The notes: a model not told the origin generated them from the letters alone. 64,000 nucleotides of DNA from Govania unica (GCF_027920805.1 NZ_JANWOI010000003.1:62001-126000), one strand, 5' to 3'; positions 48,814-59,500 are shown, counted from the first letter of the stretch. Program-made: numbers and translations.

Positions 48814-50112
48814 ATGCAGGTGAGTGACATGGAAGAGTTGGTCAGCGACCATTTTCGGGCACCCGTTCCGCCGGAACGCCGGGTCAGCGGCTGGAAGATC
48901 GGCTTGATCGTGTTCACGATTGGTTTGACGCTGCCGATTTTCTTCATCGGGGCCACCATCGGCCAGCAACTCGGGATTGCCGATGCCGCGCGCACCTTCT
49001 TTGGCGGATGTTTGCTGTTGGGCGTGCTCGCGTCATTGACCAGCATTGTTGGCGCACGCACGGGGCTTTCGTCTTATATGATTATCCAGTTTTCCTTCGG
49101 CCGCGACGGGGCCAAGCTCGTCAATGCCTTGATGGCGGTGGCGCTACTTGGATATTTCGGGGCCACGGCAGATATTTTCGGCCGGGCGATCCAGCAGGCG
49201 GTGCAGGAAATATATGGTCTTACGGTGCCGCGTCCGCTGTTTGTGATCGTGACCTGCATACTGATGACGATTACCGCCATTTTCGGCTTTCGCGCCATCG
49301 AAAGATTGGCGCAGGTGGCGGCACCGCTCATGGCGTCATTTCTCGTTTATGCGGTTTATCTCGCGCTCGGTCAGCGCGACTGGGCCAGTGTGATGAGTTT
49401 TGAGGGCCGGGGCGACATGACGGTCGGGCTGGCGCTTTCGACCATTGTCGCCTCGTCCATTCAGGCGGCGGTGCTGGCCCCTGACGTGGCGCGGTTCGCC
49501 CGCAACACGCGGCAGGCGATCATTTCGGTCTGGGGGCTGGCGCTGGGCTTTCCGCTGATTTTTCTGGTCTCGGCCATTCCGTCCGTTGCTGTGGGCGAAC
49601 TTGAGATCATGAAGATCATGATCGGCATCGGCCTGACCTTGCCGGCGCTGTTCATTCTGGTGCTGTCGGCCTGGACCAACAGCACGGTCAATCTCTATTC
49701 GACCTCCATGACGCTCGCCACAATCGCGACCAAGGCGCGGGAATGGAAAATCACGCTGGTGGCCGCCATCTTTGGCACCTCTTTGGCGCTCATGGGCATC
49801 ATGGATCATTTTCTCGTTTTCCTGACCGCCATCGGCATCGCCACGCCGCCTGTTGCCGGGATCTATCTCGCCGATTATTTCTTCCTGCGCGGGCGTCACT
49901 ATGATGTGGCCGATCTTAAGCGCAATCCGGCCATCGGCTGGCCCGCACTTCTCGCCTGGGGCCTGAGCTCGGCGGTTGGTTTTGTTACGGCGAACAGTGT
50001 CATAACCCTGACTACGGTCCCGGCCGGGGACAGTCTGCTATCGGCTTTTGTGATCTATCTGGTGCTCAAGCGGTTGATGGGGCGGAAGCCGTCCGTCCAT
50101 GTGACGGTGTAG
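48814..50112 (+). CDS. NCS1-family permease (cytosine/allantoin/hydantoin type)
   Basis: 432 aa from ATG 48814 with AAGGGGAG upstream. About twelve membrane helices beginning at GWKIGLIVFTIGLTLPIFFIGATIG. Family markers include GARTGLSSYMIIQFSFGRDGAKL and, in helix 8, LSAWTNSTVNLYSTSM, typical of CodB-like transporters. Sodium- or proton-coupled uptake of nucleobases or hydantoins across the inner membrane is expected. Mhp1 of Microbacterium is a hydantoin member. Divergent from the racemase and pointing towards hyuB across a repeat block. Confidence 0.9.
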   Translation: MQVSDMEELVSDHFRAPVPPERRVSGWKIGLIVFTIGLTLPIFFIGATIGQQLGIADAARTFFGGCLLLGVLASLTSIVGARTGLSSYMIIQFSFGRDGAKLVNALMAVALLGYFGATADIFGRAIQQAVQEIYGLTVPRPLFVIVTCILMTITAIFGFRAIERLAQVAAPLMASFLVYAVYLALGQRDWASVMSFEGRGDMTVGLALSTIVASSIQAAVLAPDVARFARNTRQAIISVWGLALGFPLIFLVSAIPSVAVGELEIMKIMIGIGLTLPALFILVLSAWTNSTVNLYSTSMTLATIATKAREWKITLVAAIFGTSLALMGIMDHFLVFLTAIGIATPPVAGIYLADYFFLRGRHYDVADLKRNPAIGWPALLAWGLSSAVGFVTANSVITLTTVPAGDSLLSAFVIYLVLKRLMGRKPSVHVTV

Positions 50113-50157
50113 GGTTTCGCGGGGGCATATCATCACCGGGTCGGCATAACGCTGGCA

Positions 50158-50960
50158 AGATGGATTGCCGGGTCAAGCCCGGCAATGACAGATGGTTTAT
50201 AGATTTTGCGAGCGGATAGGGGGGCGGTGGGTGGAGCCTTCCGTCAATGTGACGGTGAGAGGGTAGTTGTATATGTCATTACCGGGCTTGACCCGGTAAT
50301 CCATATTTCAATCGGCACGGCGATCGCCAGGTGGATTGTTGTCTGCACCCGATGTAAGGCTACGGTTAGTTGTCATCGCGAGCCGCGTAAGTAGCGTGGC
50401 GATCCAGAAATTTGATCGGGCGGTAGGGCTGGATTGCTTCGGCGTGCGCCTCGCAATGACGGAGGGTACTGGCCAGACGTCCAAGCAATGTGACGGCCCT
50501 GAAATCAGCAGCCTGCGGTGAGTGCGAATTAAAGCGGACAGCCGTGGGTCAAGCCCGGCAATGACAGATAGTTTATAGATTTTGCGAGCGGATAGGGGGG
50601 CGGTGGGTGGAGCCTTCCGTCAATGTGACGGTGAGAGGGTAGTTGTATATGTCATTACCGGGCTTGACCCGGTAATCCATATTTCAATCGGCACGGCGAT
50701 CGCCATGTGGATTGCTGTCTGCACCCGATGTAAGGCTATGGTTAGTTGTCATCGCGAGCCGCGTAAGCGGCGTGGCGATCCAGAAATTTGATCGGGCGGT
50801 GGGACTGGATTGCTTCGGCTTGCGCCTCGCAATGACGGAGGGGACTGTGCTTATTCTGTCCAGAAATGTCCTGGCGGTGTGTGAGGTGATAAAATCAACA
50901 GCCAGGGTGAGACCGAAATTAATCGGACAACATGCATCAAGCCCGGTAATGACAAGAGGA
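50158..50960. repeat. 376-bp tandem duplication of type A + type B palindromes
   Basis: Two copies in tandem with a period of 376 bp (landmark GATTTTGCGAGCGGATAGG at 50202 and 50578). Each holds a type A palindrome (ATTACCGGGCTTGACCCGG) and a full type B element (GTCATCGCGAGCC…CTCGCAATGACGG). The copies differ at about ten positions. The array fills the 881-bp gap between permease and hyuB ends; the short ORFs in it repeat in both copies and are not genes. Confidence 0.88.
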
Positions 50961-50993
50961 TGAAAAATCCTGTCCGGAGAGTGGTAACAATTG

Positions 50994-52700
50994 TCAGTCT
51001 AACCTGTACCCATAAAGCGCCGCCGCATCGTCTTCCGTGAGATATCCGTCTTTGATATCGGCCTTTATCCGTTCTGGGGCGCGTTCCTCTGGATCGCCCC
51101 AACCGCCGCCCGCGCCGGTGACAAGCTGCACCACATCGCCTTTCATCAAGGGCAGGCGTCCGACCTTGCTGAAGGGGGCTGTTTCGCTGCCGTCGGCGCG
51201 CCGCACGGTGGTGAAATTACAGGAGCCGAGGGCACCGCCGGCGATGGCCCAAGGCGCGGTCTGGCCGCGGGCGAACATGGTGGACAGCCAGGCGCGGTCC
51301 GACAGAATGCGGTAATCAAGCCTGACCCCGCGCCCGCCGCGAAACTTGCCCGCGCCGCCGGTGCTCTGGTGGAAGGCATATTGCTCCACCAGAACGCCGT
51401 AACGGGTTTCGGTGATTTCAACCGGGATATTGGCGGTTTCGCCATTTCCGACGGCGAACTGGCCGTTTTCGCCGTCCTTGTCCTGGCCTGCGCCCCAGCC
51501 ACCGGCAAGCGGCTCCACCAGCAGATAGGGCTCGCCATTTTCAAGCGTGCCGTCGATCACGGTCGAGCAGATGGAGCCGAACTGACCGGCTGGCAAGCGG
51601 TCCGGCAGATGCGGGGCAAGCGCCTTCCAGACGAGGTCGGTGGCCACGATCATGGCTTCGTAATAAGACGACACCGGGGCCGGACGGCGGGCGCGGGTGA
51701 TGGTGCCTTCGGGGCAGATGATGCGGATGCGGCGGAAACAGCCTTCGGTCGCGAGCACGCCGGGGCTGGTGATCGACATGAACACCTGGCGCACGGCGGA
51801 CACCAGCCCGCACCAGGTGTTGTTGACCGGCCCGGGAGCCTGCGGGTCCGAGCCGGTGTAGTCGGTGATGAATTCATCGTCGGTGATGGTGACTTTGACC
51901 GTGATGCGGAACGGACCGTTGCCGAGGCCGTCTTCGTCAACCCAGTCCTCGGCCTCGAACACGCCGCGTGGCAGGGCTTGGAATTTTTCGCCGATCATAG
52001 CCGCGCTGTGATCGAGCAGGGCGTCGATGGCCTGTTCGACCGTGGCTTTGCCATATTTGTCGAGGAGCCCGAGAAACCGCCGCGCCCCCACATTGAGCGA
52101 GGCCACCCCAGCCCAGATATCACCGACGGTCATGTCCGGCAGCCGCACATTGGCGGCGATCAGATCCATCAGCGAGGCAATGGGCTTGTCGGCTTCGAAA
52201 ATCTTGATACAGGGGAATTGCAATCCTTCCTGATAGACATCGGTGGAGTCCGGGCTGAAGCTGCCGGGATCCTTGCCGCCGACTTCTGTCCAATGGGCCT
52301 TGTTGGCGGTCCAGGCGACGATATCCGTGCCATGGAACACCGGCTTGATCAGGGTCACATCGGACAAATGCGTGCCGCCGCCGCCGTAAGGGTCGTTGGT
52401 GACGAAAATATCGCCGGGACGAATATTATTTGTGCCGCTGAATTTCTCAATCACCGACAGTACGGCGGCGTCGAGGGTGCCGATGAAGCCCGGAATGCCG
52501 TTGCCCTGCGCAATCAACCGGCCGCTGCCGTCGGTGATGCCGACCCCGTAATCGAGCGATTCATAAATGATCGGGCTCATGGAGGTGCGCCGCTGGGTCA
52601 GGAACATTTCGTCGCCGATGGCGGTCAGCGCGCTTTTGATGATCTCGATGGTAAAAACATCGGGGCTGGAGATATCGATTTTATTCATGATGGCGCTCAC
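50994..52700 (-). CDS. hyuB: Hydantoinase B / oxoprolinase family protein (HyuB)
   Basis: 568 aa from the GTG at 52700, which overlaps the hyuA stop (GTGA); an in-frame ATG four codons on is the alternative. Characteristic segments: ALTAIGDEMFLTQRRTSMSPIIYESLDYGVGITDGSGRLIAQ near the N terminus, FVTNDPYGGGGTHLSDV, and the Gly-rich C-terminal VTGAGGGWGDPEERAPERI. With HyuA it forms an ATP-dependent N-methylhydantoinase/5-oxoprolinase-type enzyme that opens a cyclic amide. Usual length for the family. Confidence 0.93.
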   Translation of the reverse strand: MSAIMNKIDISSPDVFTIEIIKSALTAIGDEMFLTQRRTSMSPIIYESLDYGVGITDGSGRLIAQGNGIPGFIGTLDAAVLSVIEKFSGTNNIRPGDIFVTNDPYGGGGTHLSDVTLIKPVFHGTDIVAWTANKAHWTEVGGKDPGSFSPDSTDVYQEGLQFPCIKIFEADKPIASLMDLIAANVRLPDMTVGDIWAGVASLNVGARRFLGLLDKYGKATVEQAIDALLDHSAAMIGEKFQALPRGVFEAEDWVDEDGLGNGPFRITVKVTITDDEFITDYTGSDPQAPGPVNNTWCGLVSAVRQVFMSITSPGVLATEGCFRRIRIICPEGTITRARRPAPVSSYYEAMIVATDLVWKALAPHLPDRLPAGQFGSICSTVIDGTLENGEPYLLVEPLAGGWGAGQDKDGENGQFAVGNGETANIPVEITETRYGVLVEQYAFHQSTGGAGKFRGGRGVRLDYRILSDRAWLSTMFARGQTAPWAIAGGALGSCNFTTVRRADGSETAPFSKVGRLPLMKGDVVQLVTGAGGGWGDPEERAPERIKADIKDGYLTEDDAAALYGYRLD

Positions 52701-54727
52701 GATAGAAAAAGATGAAGGCCGCCGAAGGCGTCAACCTCGACCCGTGCGCCGGGTGGAACGACGGTCACGGTGGCCGCTTCCTCGACAATGGCGGGGCCGG
52801 TGAAGCTCATGCCATGACGCAGTTTGGCCCGGTCATATAAATCGGCAAGATGTTCACCAGAGATATCAAAATCAACCAATCGTTGCCCCGAACGGGCCGC
52901 CGTCGCATCGGCGGGGCCGCGTGGTGCGGGGGCAAGTTTCGGCTTGTCCACGAGCCCATAGGCGATGAGATGCAGATTGACCACCTCCACCGGATTATCG
53001 AGGCGGAAGGTATATTCCTGCTCATGGGCGGCATGAAAGCGCTCGATGACTTCAGCCACGGACTGGATGCCGATGGCCACCTTGACGGTATGATCCTGAC
53101 CGCGATAACGGGCATCGACGAAGCGTTCGAGCAGCACCTGATCGGCGGCAAAGCCATCGGCGGCGAAGGCGGCCAGCGCCTCCTGCTCAAGCTCGGCGAA
53201 CAGCGCCATGATATGGGCTTCCGTCTCCGGCCCAAGCGGCTGGATGCGGGTGCGGATCAGATCGCGCCGCAAATCGATCATCAGCATGCCCCAGGCTGAA
53301 AAGACGGCGGCATGGGGCGGGATGATGACGGTCGGAATATTCAGCTCCGCCGCGAGCGCCGCCGCATGCATGGCGCCGCCGCCGCCAAAGGCCATCAGCG
53401 CGTAATCGCGCGGATCATAACCGCGATTGACGGACACGAGCTTGAGCGCATTGACCATATTGGCATTGGCGATCTGAATGACGCCGCGCGCCGTCGGAAG
53501 CGCCGCCTTGCCAAGCGCTGTGCCAAGCTCGGTAAAGGCGCGCTCGACCGCTACCATGTCAGGGGTGATCTCACCGCCGACGAATTTATCGGGGTTGATA
53601 CGTCCGGTCAGAAGATTGGCGTCGGTGGTGGTCGGCGCCCTGCCGCCCTTGCCATAACTGACCGGGCCTGGCACCGACCCCGCGCTTTGCGGCCCCACAT
53701 GCAGGCTGCCCGCGCTGTCGACCCAGGCGATGGAGCCGCCGCCATTGCCGATCTCGACAATATCGATGACCGGCGTCCTGAGCGGATAGCCCGGCGACAG
53801 CGGCGTTTTTTCCAGCACATATTCGGTGGTGATGCGGGTCTGGCCATCATGGATCAGCGAGCATTTGGCGGTGGTGCCGCCGATATCGAGCACGATCAGA
53901 TCGCGCTGGCCGATCAACTGACCATAGGAGGCGGCGCCAAGAATCCCGCTCACCGGGCCGGATTCGATGAGCGTGATCGGGTTGGCCTTGGCGGCGGTGG
54001 CGGTGCTGATGCCGCCGTTCGATTGCATGATATAGGGCGCGGCCACGACGCCGCTTTGGCGCAGTTTCTGTTCCAGCCGCTCGATATAGCTCTGCGCGAT
54101 GGGCAGCACATAGGCTGACAGCACCGTGGTGTTGGTGCGTTCATATTCGCGCCATTCGCGGGTGATTTCGTGGGAGGCGATGACCGCCACCTCGGGCCAC
54201 AGGGCACGGATCAGCTCGACTGTGCGGGCCTCATGCAGCGGATTCGCGTAAGCATGGAGAAAACAGACGGCGATGGCGGCGACACCCTCGGCGCGGAAGA
54301 CATCGAGGATGGCGGGGATTTCATCCTCCGCAAGCGGGGTCAGCACCTCGCCCTTGTGCGACAGCCGCTCGGTCACTTCATGGCGCAACTGGCGGCGCAC
54401 GAAGGGCTTCGGCTTGCGGTAATAGATATTATAGAGATCGGGCGTATTGCCGCGGGCGATTTCCAGCACATCGCGGAAGCCGCGCGTGGTGATCAGCGCG
54501 GTTTTCACGCCCTTGCGTTCGGTCAGGGCATTGATGACGACCGTCGAGCCATGGGCGAAGAACGAGATGTCCTCCCGCGAAATGGCGGATTTCTGCAGGG
54601 CGTCGAGCACGCCGGTTTCAAAGTCGGGCGGGGTGGTATCGGCCTTGACGGCGCCGATCTGGCCATCCTGAATATAGACGAGGTCGGTGAAGGTTCCGCC
54701 CACATCGCTTGCAACACGGATCGTCAT
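52697..54727 (-). CDS. hyuA: Hydantoinase A / oxoprolinase family protein (HyuA)
   Basis: 676 aa. ASKHA ATPase fold: phosphate-1 motif RVASDVGGTFTDLVYI (residues 3-18) and the second loop VLDIGGTTAKC near 275, then AFGGGGAMHAAALAAELNI near 445. It phosphorylates the ring substrate so that HyuB can open it. The substrate could be a hydantoin, N-methylhydantoin or 5-oxoproline; racemase and NCS1 permease close by favour hydantoins. First gene of hyuA–hyuB, divergent from the Lrp regulator. ATG start. Confidence 0.94.
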   Translation of the reverse strand: MTIRVASDVGGTFTDLVYIQDGQIGAVKADTTPPDFETGVLDALQKSAISREDISFFAHGSTVVINALTERKGVKTALITTRGFRDVLEIARGNTPDLYNIYYRKPKPFVRRQLRHEVTERLSHKGEVLTPLAEDEIPAILDVFRAEGVAAIAVCFLHAYANPLHEARTVELIRALWPEVAVIASHEITREWREYERTNTTVLSAYVLPIAQSYIERLEQKLRQSGVVAAPYIMQSNGGISTATAAKANPITLIESGPVSGILGAASYGQLIGQRDLIVLDIGGTTAKCSLIHDGQTRITTEYVLEKTPLSPGYPLRTPVIDIVEIGNGGGSIAWVDSAGSLHVGPQSAGSVPGPVSYGKGGRAPTTTDANLLTGRINPDKFVGGEITPDMVAVERAFTELGTALGKAALPTARGVIQIANANMVNALKLVSVNRGYDPRDYALMAFGGGGAMHAAALAAELNIPTVIIPPHAAVFSAWGMLMIDLRRDLIRTRIQPLGPETEAHIMALFAELEQEALAAFAADGFAADQVLLERFVDARYRGQDHTVKVAIGIQSVAEVIERFHAAHEQEYTFRLDNPVEVVNLHLIAYGLVDKPKLAPAPRGPADATAARSGQRLVDFDISGEHLADLYDRAKLRHGMSFTGPAIVEEAATVTVVPPGARVEVDAFGGLHLFLS

Positions 54728-54857
54728 AGGAAATCATTGCTCCGAACAATAGGTTCTTTTCATCCCTATGACCTTAAGCCGGGTCGGCGTGAAGAGGCGT
54801 TCGAATGGATGGTCTCTGGACGCATTTTGTTTCGTCACCCCCCGCAAGGCTCTGGCT

Positions 54858-54944
54858 AAAATTTTGTTTTGCTTGGCTATTATAAGGAGGATGAGGCCGG
54901 CTGGGGCCGCCCTCATATGAGCGGCTTTGCGCAAAACAATATTT
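54858..54944. promoter_or_regulatory. Inverted AT-rich boxes and hairpin upstream of the Lrp-type regulator
   Basis: AAAATTTTGTTTTGC (54858-54872) is mirrored by GCGCAAAACAATATTT (54929-54944) some 56 bp away, a layout compatible with DNA wrapping by an Lrp-type octamer. Between them ATGAGG-C-CGGC-TGGG-GCCG-C-CCTCAT (54891-54914) forms a symmetrical hairpin. Likely control region for hyuAB and lrp. Confidence 0.4.
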
Positions 54945-54972
54945 CGTACTAAACTGAAAGGTAGGACGACCT

Positions 54973-55497
54973 ATGCGGGATCGGGAGGAGTGGGGCCGAG
55001 TGAAACGCTTGATCAAGCTGGACCGGATCAACCGGAAAATCCTGACCGTTCTGCAATCAAACGCACGCATCAGCAATATCGAACTGGCCGACAAGGTCGG
55101 TCTGTCCCCAAGCGCCTGTCTGCAACGCACCAAGGCGTTGGAGGACGCAGGCTATATCCTGCAATATGTGATGGCGGTCGATCTCGACAAGATCTGCATC
55201 AATGTGATGATCTATGTGGAGTTCACGCTGGAAAAGCACCGCATGCAGGATCTTGAACGGTTCGAACGCACGGTGCGCACCATCCCTGAACTGGTCGATT
55301 GCCTGCGCGTCAGCGGCCGCTTCGACTATATATCCTTTGTGGTCTGCAATTCGATCGCCGATTTCAACAAGCTCTGTGACGATCTGTTGTCGCGGGATCT
55401 CGGCATTTCCTCGATCCGCAGCAATGTGGTGCTCGACAAACCCAAATGGTTCGGCGGCTACCCGCTCGATGATCTCGAATGGAAAGAGGGAGTTTAG
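54973..55497 (+). CDS. Lrp/AsnC-family transcriptional regulator
   Basis: 174 aa from ATG 54973; a GTG at 55000 with GGGAGGAG 9 bp upstream is an equally good start and gives the usual MKRLIKLDRINRKIL opening. Winged-helix N terminus (LDRINRKILTVLQSNARISNIELADKVGLSPSACLQRTKALEDAGYI) and C-terminal RAM ligand-sensing domain (LDKICINVMIYVEFTLEKH…DYISFVVCNSIADFNKLCDDLL). It is divergent from hyuAB and most likely senses an amino acid product of hydantoin breakdown. The 3' end overlaps the convergent PepSY gene by 4 bp. Confidence 0.9.
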   Translation: MRDREEWGRVKRLIKLDRINRKILTVLQSNARISNIELADKVGLSPSACLQRTKALEDAGYILQYVMAVDLDKICINVMIYVEFTLEKHRMQDLERFERTVRTIPELVDCLRVSGRFDYISFVVCNSIADFNKLCDDLLSRDLGISSIRSNVVLDKPKWFGGYPLDDLEWKEGV

Positions 55498-56573
55498 TCC
55501 TTCTTACGCGGTTTACGGCGGGCGGACCATAACATCAGGCCAAGGGTGAGCATGGTGACGAGCCACAGCCCGGTCACCAGCACCAGCACCCGCCCCGCCG
55601 TACCCAGCACATCGCCGGTATGAATGCTGTAGAAAGCCTTGACGATGCGATCCGGAACCGGGGCCTTGAGGGCGTCGTAATCGGCGAGCACCCGGCCGTC
55701 GGCGGCGTCCACATAGACCATTGTCGTACCGAACAGATGGCGGCTTTCGTCGTTCTGCAGCAGGCGGAGCCGATACCAGGGCGCACCGTCCCCGGGCGGT
55801 GATATGATCGAGATCCTAGCCCCCGGATATTGCCCTTGCGCGATGGCGATGGCGTGCGCCAGGGGAATGAGGTTGCTGCCACCCGTGGCCGCGCTCAGGT
55901 CGGGTGCCGGGGTCGCCTGATCCGCGCCGAGACTGTCGCCGATCTGATCTTCCCATACCATGAACACCCCGGTCAGCACGATGGCCAAAGCGGGGATGGC
56001 GAAGCCGAGCCCGAGCGCGCGATGCCAGGCATAGCGGCTGGCCACACCTTTACGGGCCTTTTGCGGCGCGAAAGCCTGTCGCCATTGCCGATTGCGCGGC
56101 CAGGCGAGTTTAAGACCAAGGATGATATTGCTCAGCAGGAAAATCCCGCTGATCCCCACCAGAACATGTCCGGTCGCGCCGGAAAACAACGTTTCATGCC
56201 AGTTGAGCGCGGTTTTGAACAGGGCGTCCCCGAACAGTCCATGATCGGCAGGCAGTGTCCGCAACAATCTGCCGTCGCCATCGACCCGCAAAATATCGGT
56301 CTTGTCATCCGCACCGGCGAGATAGACGTCAAAGCGATCGCCGCTCCCCGCCGTATAAATATAAGGAATGGTCTTGCCGGGATTGTCCGCCTCGATGCGT
56401 GCTATGCCCTGCCCGAAGGCGACAGGGTCGAATGGTACTGCGGCACGGTCGATGCGGGCATTGTCCAGTTCATACTGGAACACCAGCAACACCCCGGTCA
56501 AGGCCTGCAGGAACCAGAACAGGGCCAGCGAGAGACTGATATATTTATGCAGGCTGCGGAGTTTCGATGTCAT
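55494..56573 (-). CDS. PepSY-associated transmembrane helix protein
   Basis: 359 aa. Four membrane helices: SLHKYISLSLALFWFLQALTGVLLVF near the N terminus, GHVLVGISGIFLLSNIILGLKLAW, HRALGLGFAIPALAIVLTGVFMVW and VLVLVTGLWLVTMLTLGLMLW, with periplasmic PepSY segments between. Conserved His at the helix ends (LHKYI, LNWHETL, WHRALG, IHTGD) suggests haem or metal handling. Relatives often accompany TonB receptors and act as ferric-siderophore reductases (FsqA/PiuB-like). Last gene of the amidohydrolase operon, overlapping its upstream neighbour by ATGA. Confidence 0.87.
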   Translation of the reverse strand: MTSKLRSLHKYISLSLALFWFLQALTGVLLVFQYELDNARIDRAAVPFDPVAFGQGIARIEADNPGKTIPYIYTAGSGDRFDVYLAGADDKTDILRVDGDGRLLRTLPADHGLFGDALFKTALNWHETLFSGATGHVLVGISGIFLLSNIILGLKLAWPRNRQWRQAFAPQKARKGVASRYAWHRALGLGFAIPALAIVLTGVFMVWEDQIGDSLGADQATPAPDLSAATGGSNLIPLAHAIAIAQGQYPGARISIISPPGDGAPWYRLRLLQNDESRHLFGTTMVYVDAADGRVLADYDALKAPVPDRIVKAFYSIHTGDVLGTAGRVLVLVTGLWLVTMLTLGLMLWSARRKPRKKD

Positions 56574-59500
56574 GGGACCCTATGGGATTTTGGAGGAGCT
56601 TCACCATGAAACCAGAGCGGCGGCAAAGGTTTCTGGCGCGGCCAGACTTCATCCAGCGTATCGGCATTATAGAGGCGGCCGTTTTTCATGACCTGCCGCA
56701 GCGCCAGCGAATTCTTGATATCGAGCAGCGGATTTTTATCGAGAATGATCAGATCGGCAAACTTGCCCGGCTCGATGCTGCCAAGCTCGCTTTTGCGGCC
56801 GATCACTTCGCTTGATCCGATGGTGGCGATTTTCAACACTTCATGGGGCGTGAGTCCGCCCGACGCGAGCGCCTGCATTTCCCAGTGATAGGCGAGGCCC
56901 TCGAACTCGCTATGGCTGCCGACGCCGAGCAAACCGCCTGCGCGATAAACCTTGGCAGCATCGGCGGCAAAGCGCGGATAGAGGAATTCCTTTTCGCTGT
57001 ACCAATGCCCGCGCCGCGTCTTGCTGTCGATGGCGAAATGCGGGAAGAAGTGATTGACCTTGGGGTCGTCATGGACGTTGTTGGCGGCATAAAAATGGCT
57101 GTAAGCCGGTGGTCCGCCATGGGTGATGATCAGGGTCGGCGAATAGCTCACATGGGCACGGGTGACCAGCTCGACAAAATCCTGTCCAAGCGGTGTGGCC
57201 ACCAGCGTATGTTCATTGCCCGCGAAACCGTCGATGATTTGTGACAGGTCGAGCTTTAAATTCAGCGCCCCTTCGGTGGTCGGCTGCAACCCGATTTCGC
57301 GCGCGGCCATGGCCACCCATTGCCGCTGCCGCCGGTTGCCAGCGCGATATTCCTTGAGATTGTCGACCCGGTAATAATCCTTATAGCGGCGCAAGACATT
57401 GCGCGCATGATCCAGCGATTGAAACTCGTTGAAGGAAAACACGGCGGTGCTGGTGGAATAGGCGCGCGGCCCGATCATCATCCCGGCGTCGATCATGTCC
57501 TGATAGGCGAGGGTGTCGATGGTCAGCGTCGATACATCAAGTCCGGCAGTCACGCCATAAGCCAGATTGGCAAGAAAGGGATAACTTTCCCGATCAAGAA
57601 CGCCGCGCCGGATTTCCGCCCAATGGGCATGGGTATCGACAAATCCCGGCATCACATATTGCCCGCTGATGTCGCGGATTTCGGCAGTGCTCGGGACCTC
57701 AAGCGTGCCGCGTTTGCCAACGGCGGCGATGCGGTTTTTGATCACCAGCACATCGGCGTCTTCGATAACCTCGTCACCTTTCATGGTGATGGCGGTGGCG
57801 CCTCTCAGCAGGATCACGCCGTCCGGAATATCACGCGGCATCTCCACAATGGCAGGAAATTTTTCGATCGAAGTCAGCGGCGCCTTGTCGAATGTCACAT
57901 TGGCAAGCGGCAGGCGGAAATAAGTCGATCCCACCGTCCAGTTCAAGGTTTTCCCGCCATCGGACCAGCCGATGAAATCCGCACCGATGGTGGTAAGCTT
58001 GCGCGTTTTCGCTGCCGGGTCGCCCAGATCAATCACCGGAACCTCGGTCGCGTTGTCAGGAATCGCAACCAGATAAGCTTCGGAAATAATCTGCACGATG
58101 GCCCATTTGCCATCGGGGCTGACGCGCAGGTCCTCGACCGGGAAGCGGCCTTCGAGGAAATAATATCCCGGCCCGGTAACGCGCAGATGCTGGCGGTAAT
58201 CCGAGCCGTCAAGGCGGAGCGACGAAAGTCCGTCACCGCCATAAAGATAAATCCGCTCAGCATCGCGGGTGAATTGGACCGAACCGAAACTGCCCGATCT
58301 GATCAGCTTGATGTCGCCGCCATCAAGGGGAATGCGGACGAGATCGGCCTGACGAGACGTCCCGAATTCAAACGGAAGGACATGCATGCGCGCATGATTG
58401 CCGGACCGGAGGGCAATAACGCTGCGTCCGTCCGGGGTGAAGATCGGATTCGAATAATAGCCTGGCTCGCGGGTCAGCCGCACGGCCTTGCTGCCGTCCT
58501 TGTTCATGCGCCAGACATGGCCGCCGCCTTTGGCGTCCCAGGTGATATAGGTCAGGCTTTGGCCGTCCGCCGACCAGCTCGGGTGAAAGGCGGCCTGCCC
58601 ATGGGTCGGCAGCAGACGCGGCCTGCTGCCGTCGAGCGCCATCACATAAAGCTGCGTCATGGCCGAAAAGGCGATGCTCTGACCGTCGGGGGAGGTCGCG
58701 GGCGTTTGCACCAGCCGCGCCTGCACGGGCCCCGTGGCTTCGCGAATGTCCTGCCGGGTGGACGGGCCGATACCAAGTTTGACATCCGCCGTGAAGGGAA
58801 TGGCGGTGGCCTGACCTGTTGCCACATCAATGCGTTTGATTTTATTGCCACGGCTGAGGATGATCGCCTTGCCATCGGGCGTGAAACTGTAACGCGGCAG
58901 AATGTCGCTGGTGGCAAAGGCTTCCTGCTGATCAAGCTGCACCGGATAAGCGAGCCAGCGATCCTCTCCCGTCCGCAGGTCATGGATGCGCAACCCGGTT
59001 TCGCTGTCATAGCGCGTGCCATAAACAAGATAGCGATCATCGGGCGACAGCGCCGGGCGGAAGGCGCTGCCCTGCGCGCTCACCACCGGTTCCTCACGCC
59101 CGCTCGCGATCTCGCGCCGGGTGATGGTCATGGCCGGGAAGGTTGTGTGATCCTCATGTGCACCGATGCGCGTCGCGTAATAAAGATATTTGCCGTCACG
59201 GGAGGCCACCGCGCCCACCGCAGTATAGCGTGTGCTTTTCGGTTGATCGTCGGAAATTTTGCCTTGCGTCACCCGCACCGGCGCGCTGCCATCAAGCATA
59301 TATTGCCACAGCTCATAGACGCCAAGACTGGCTGTGAGATGCGACACATAAACCGATTTGCCATCGGTGCTCCAGGCCGGCGAACTGAATTCCATATTAT
59401 TGTCGAGCGTCGAGATGGCCCGCGCGGCACTGCCATCGGCCTTCGCGACCCAGACATTTTCATTGCCGCCGCGATCACTGATAAAAGCGATCATCCTGCC

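Noticed and set aside
50206-50791. Repeated 60-80 codon ORFs in the 50.2 kb gap
   Set aside because: They arise from the duplicated palindromic repeat and have the same composition as the non-coding copies elsewhere.
54891-54920. Nine-codon leader peptide with AAGGAGG before the Lrp gene
   Set aside because: The ribosome-binding sequence directly abuts the ATG, leaving no spacer; more likely a structured leader than a translated peptide.
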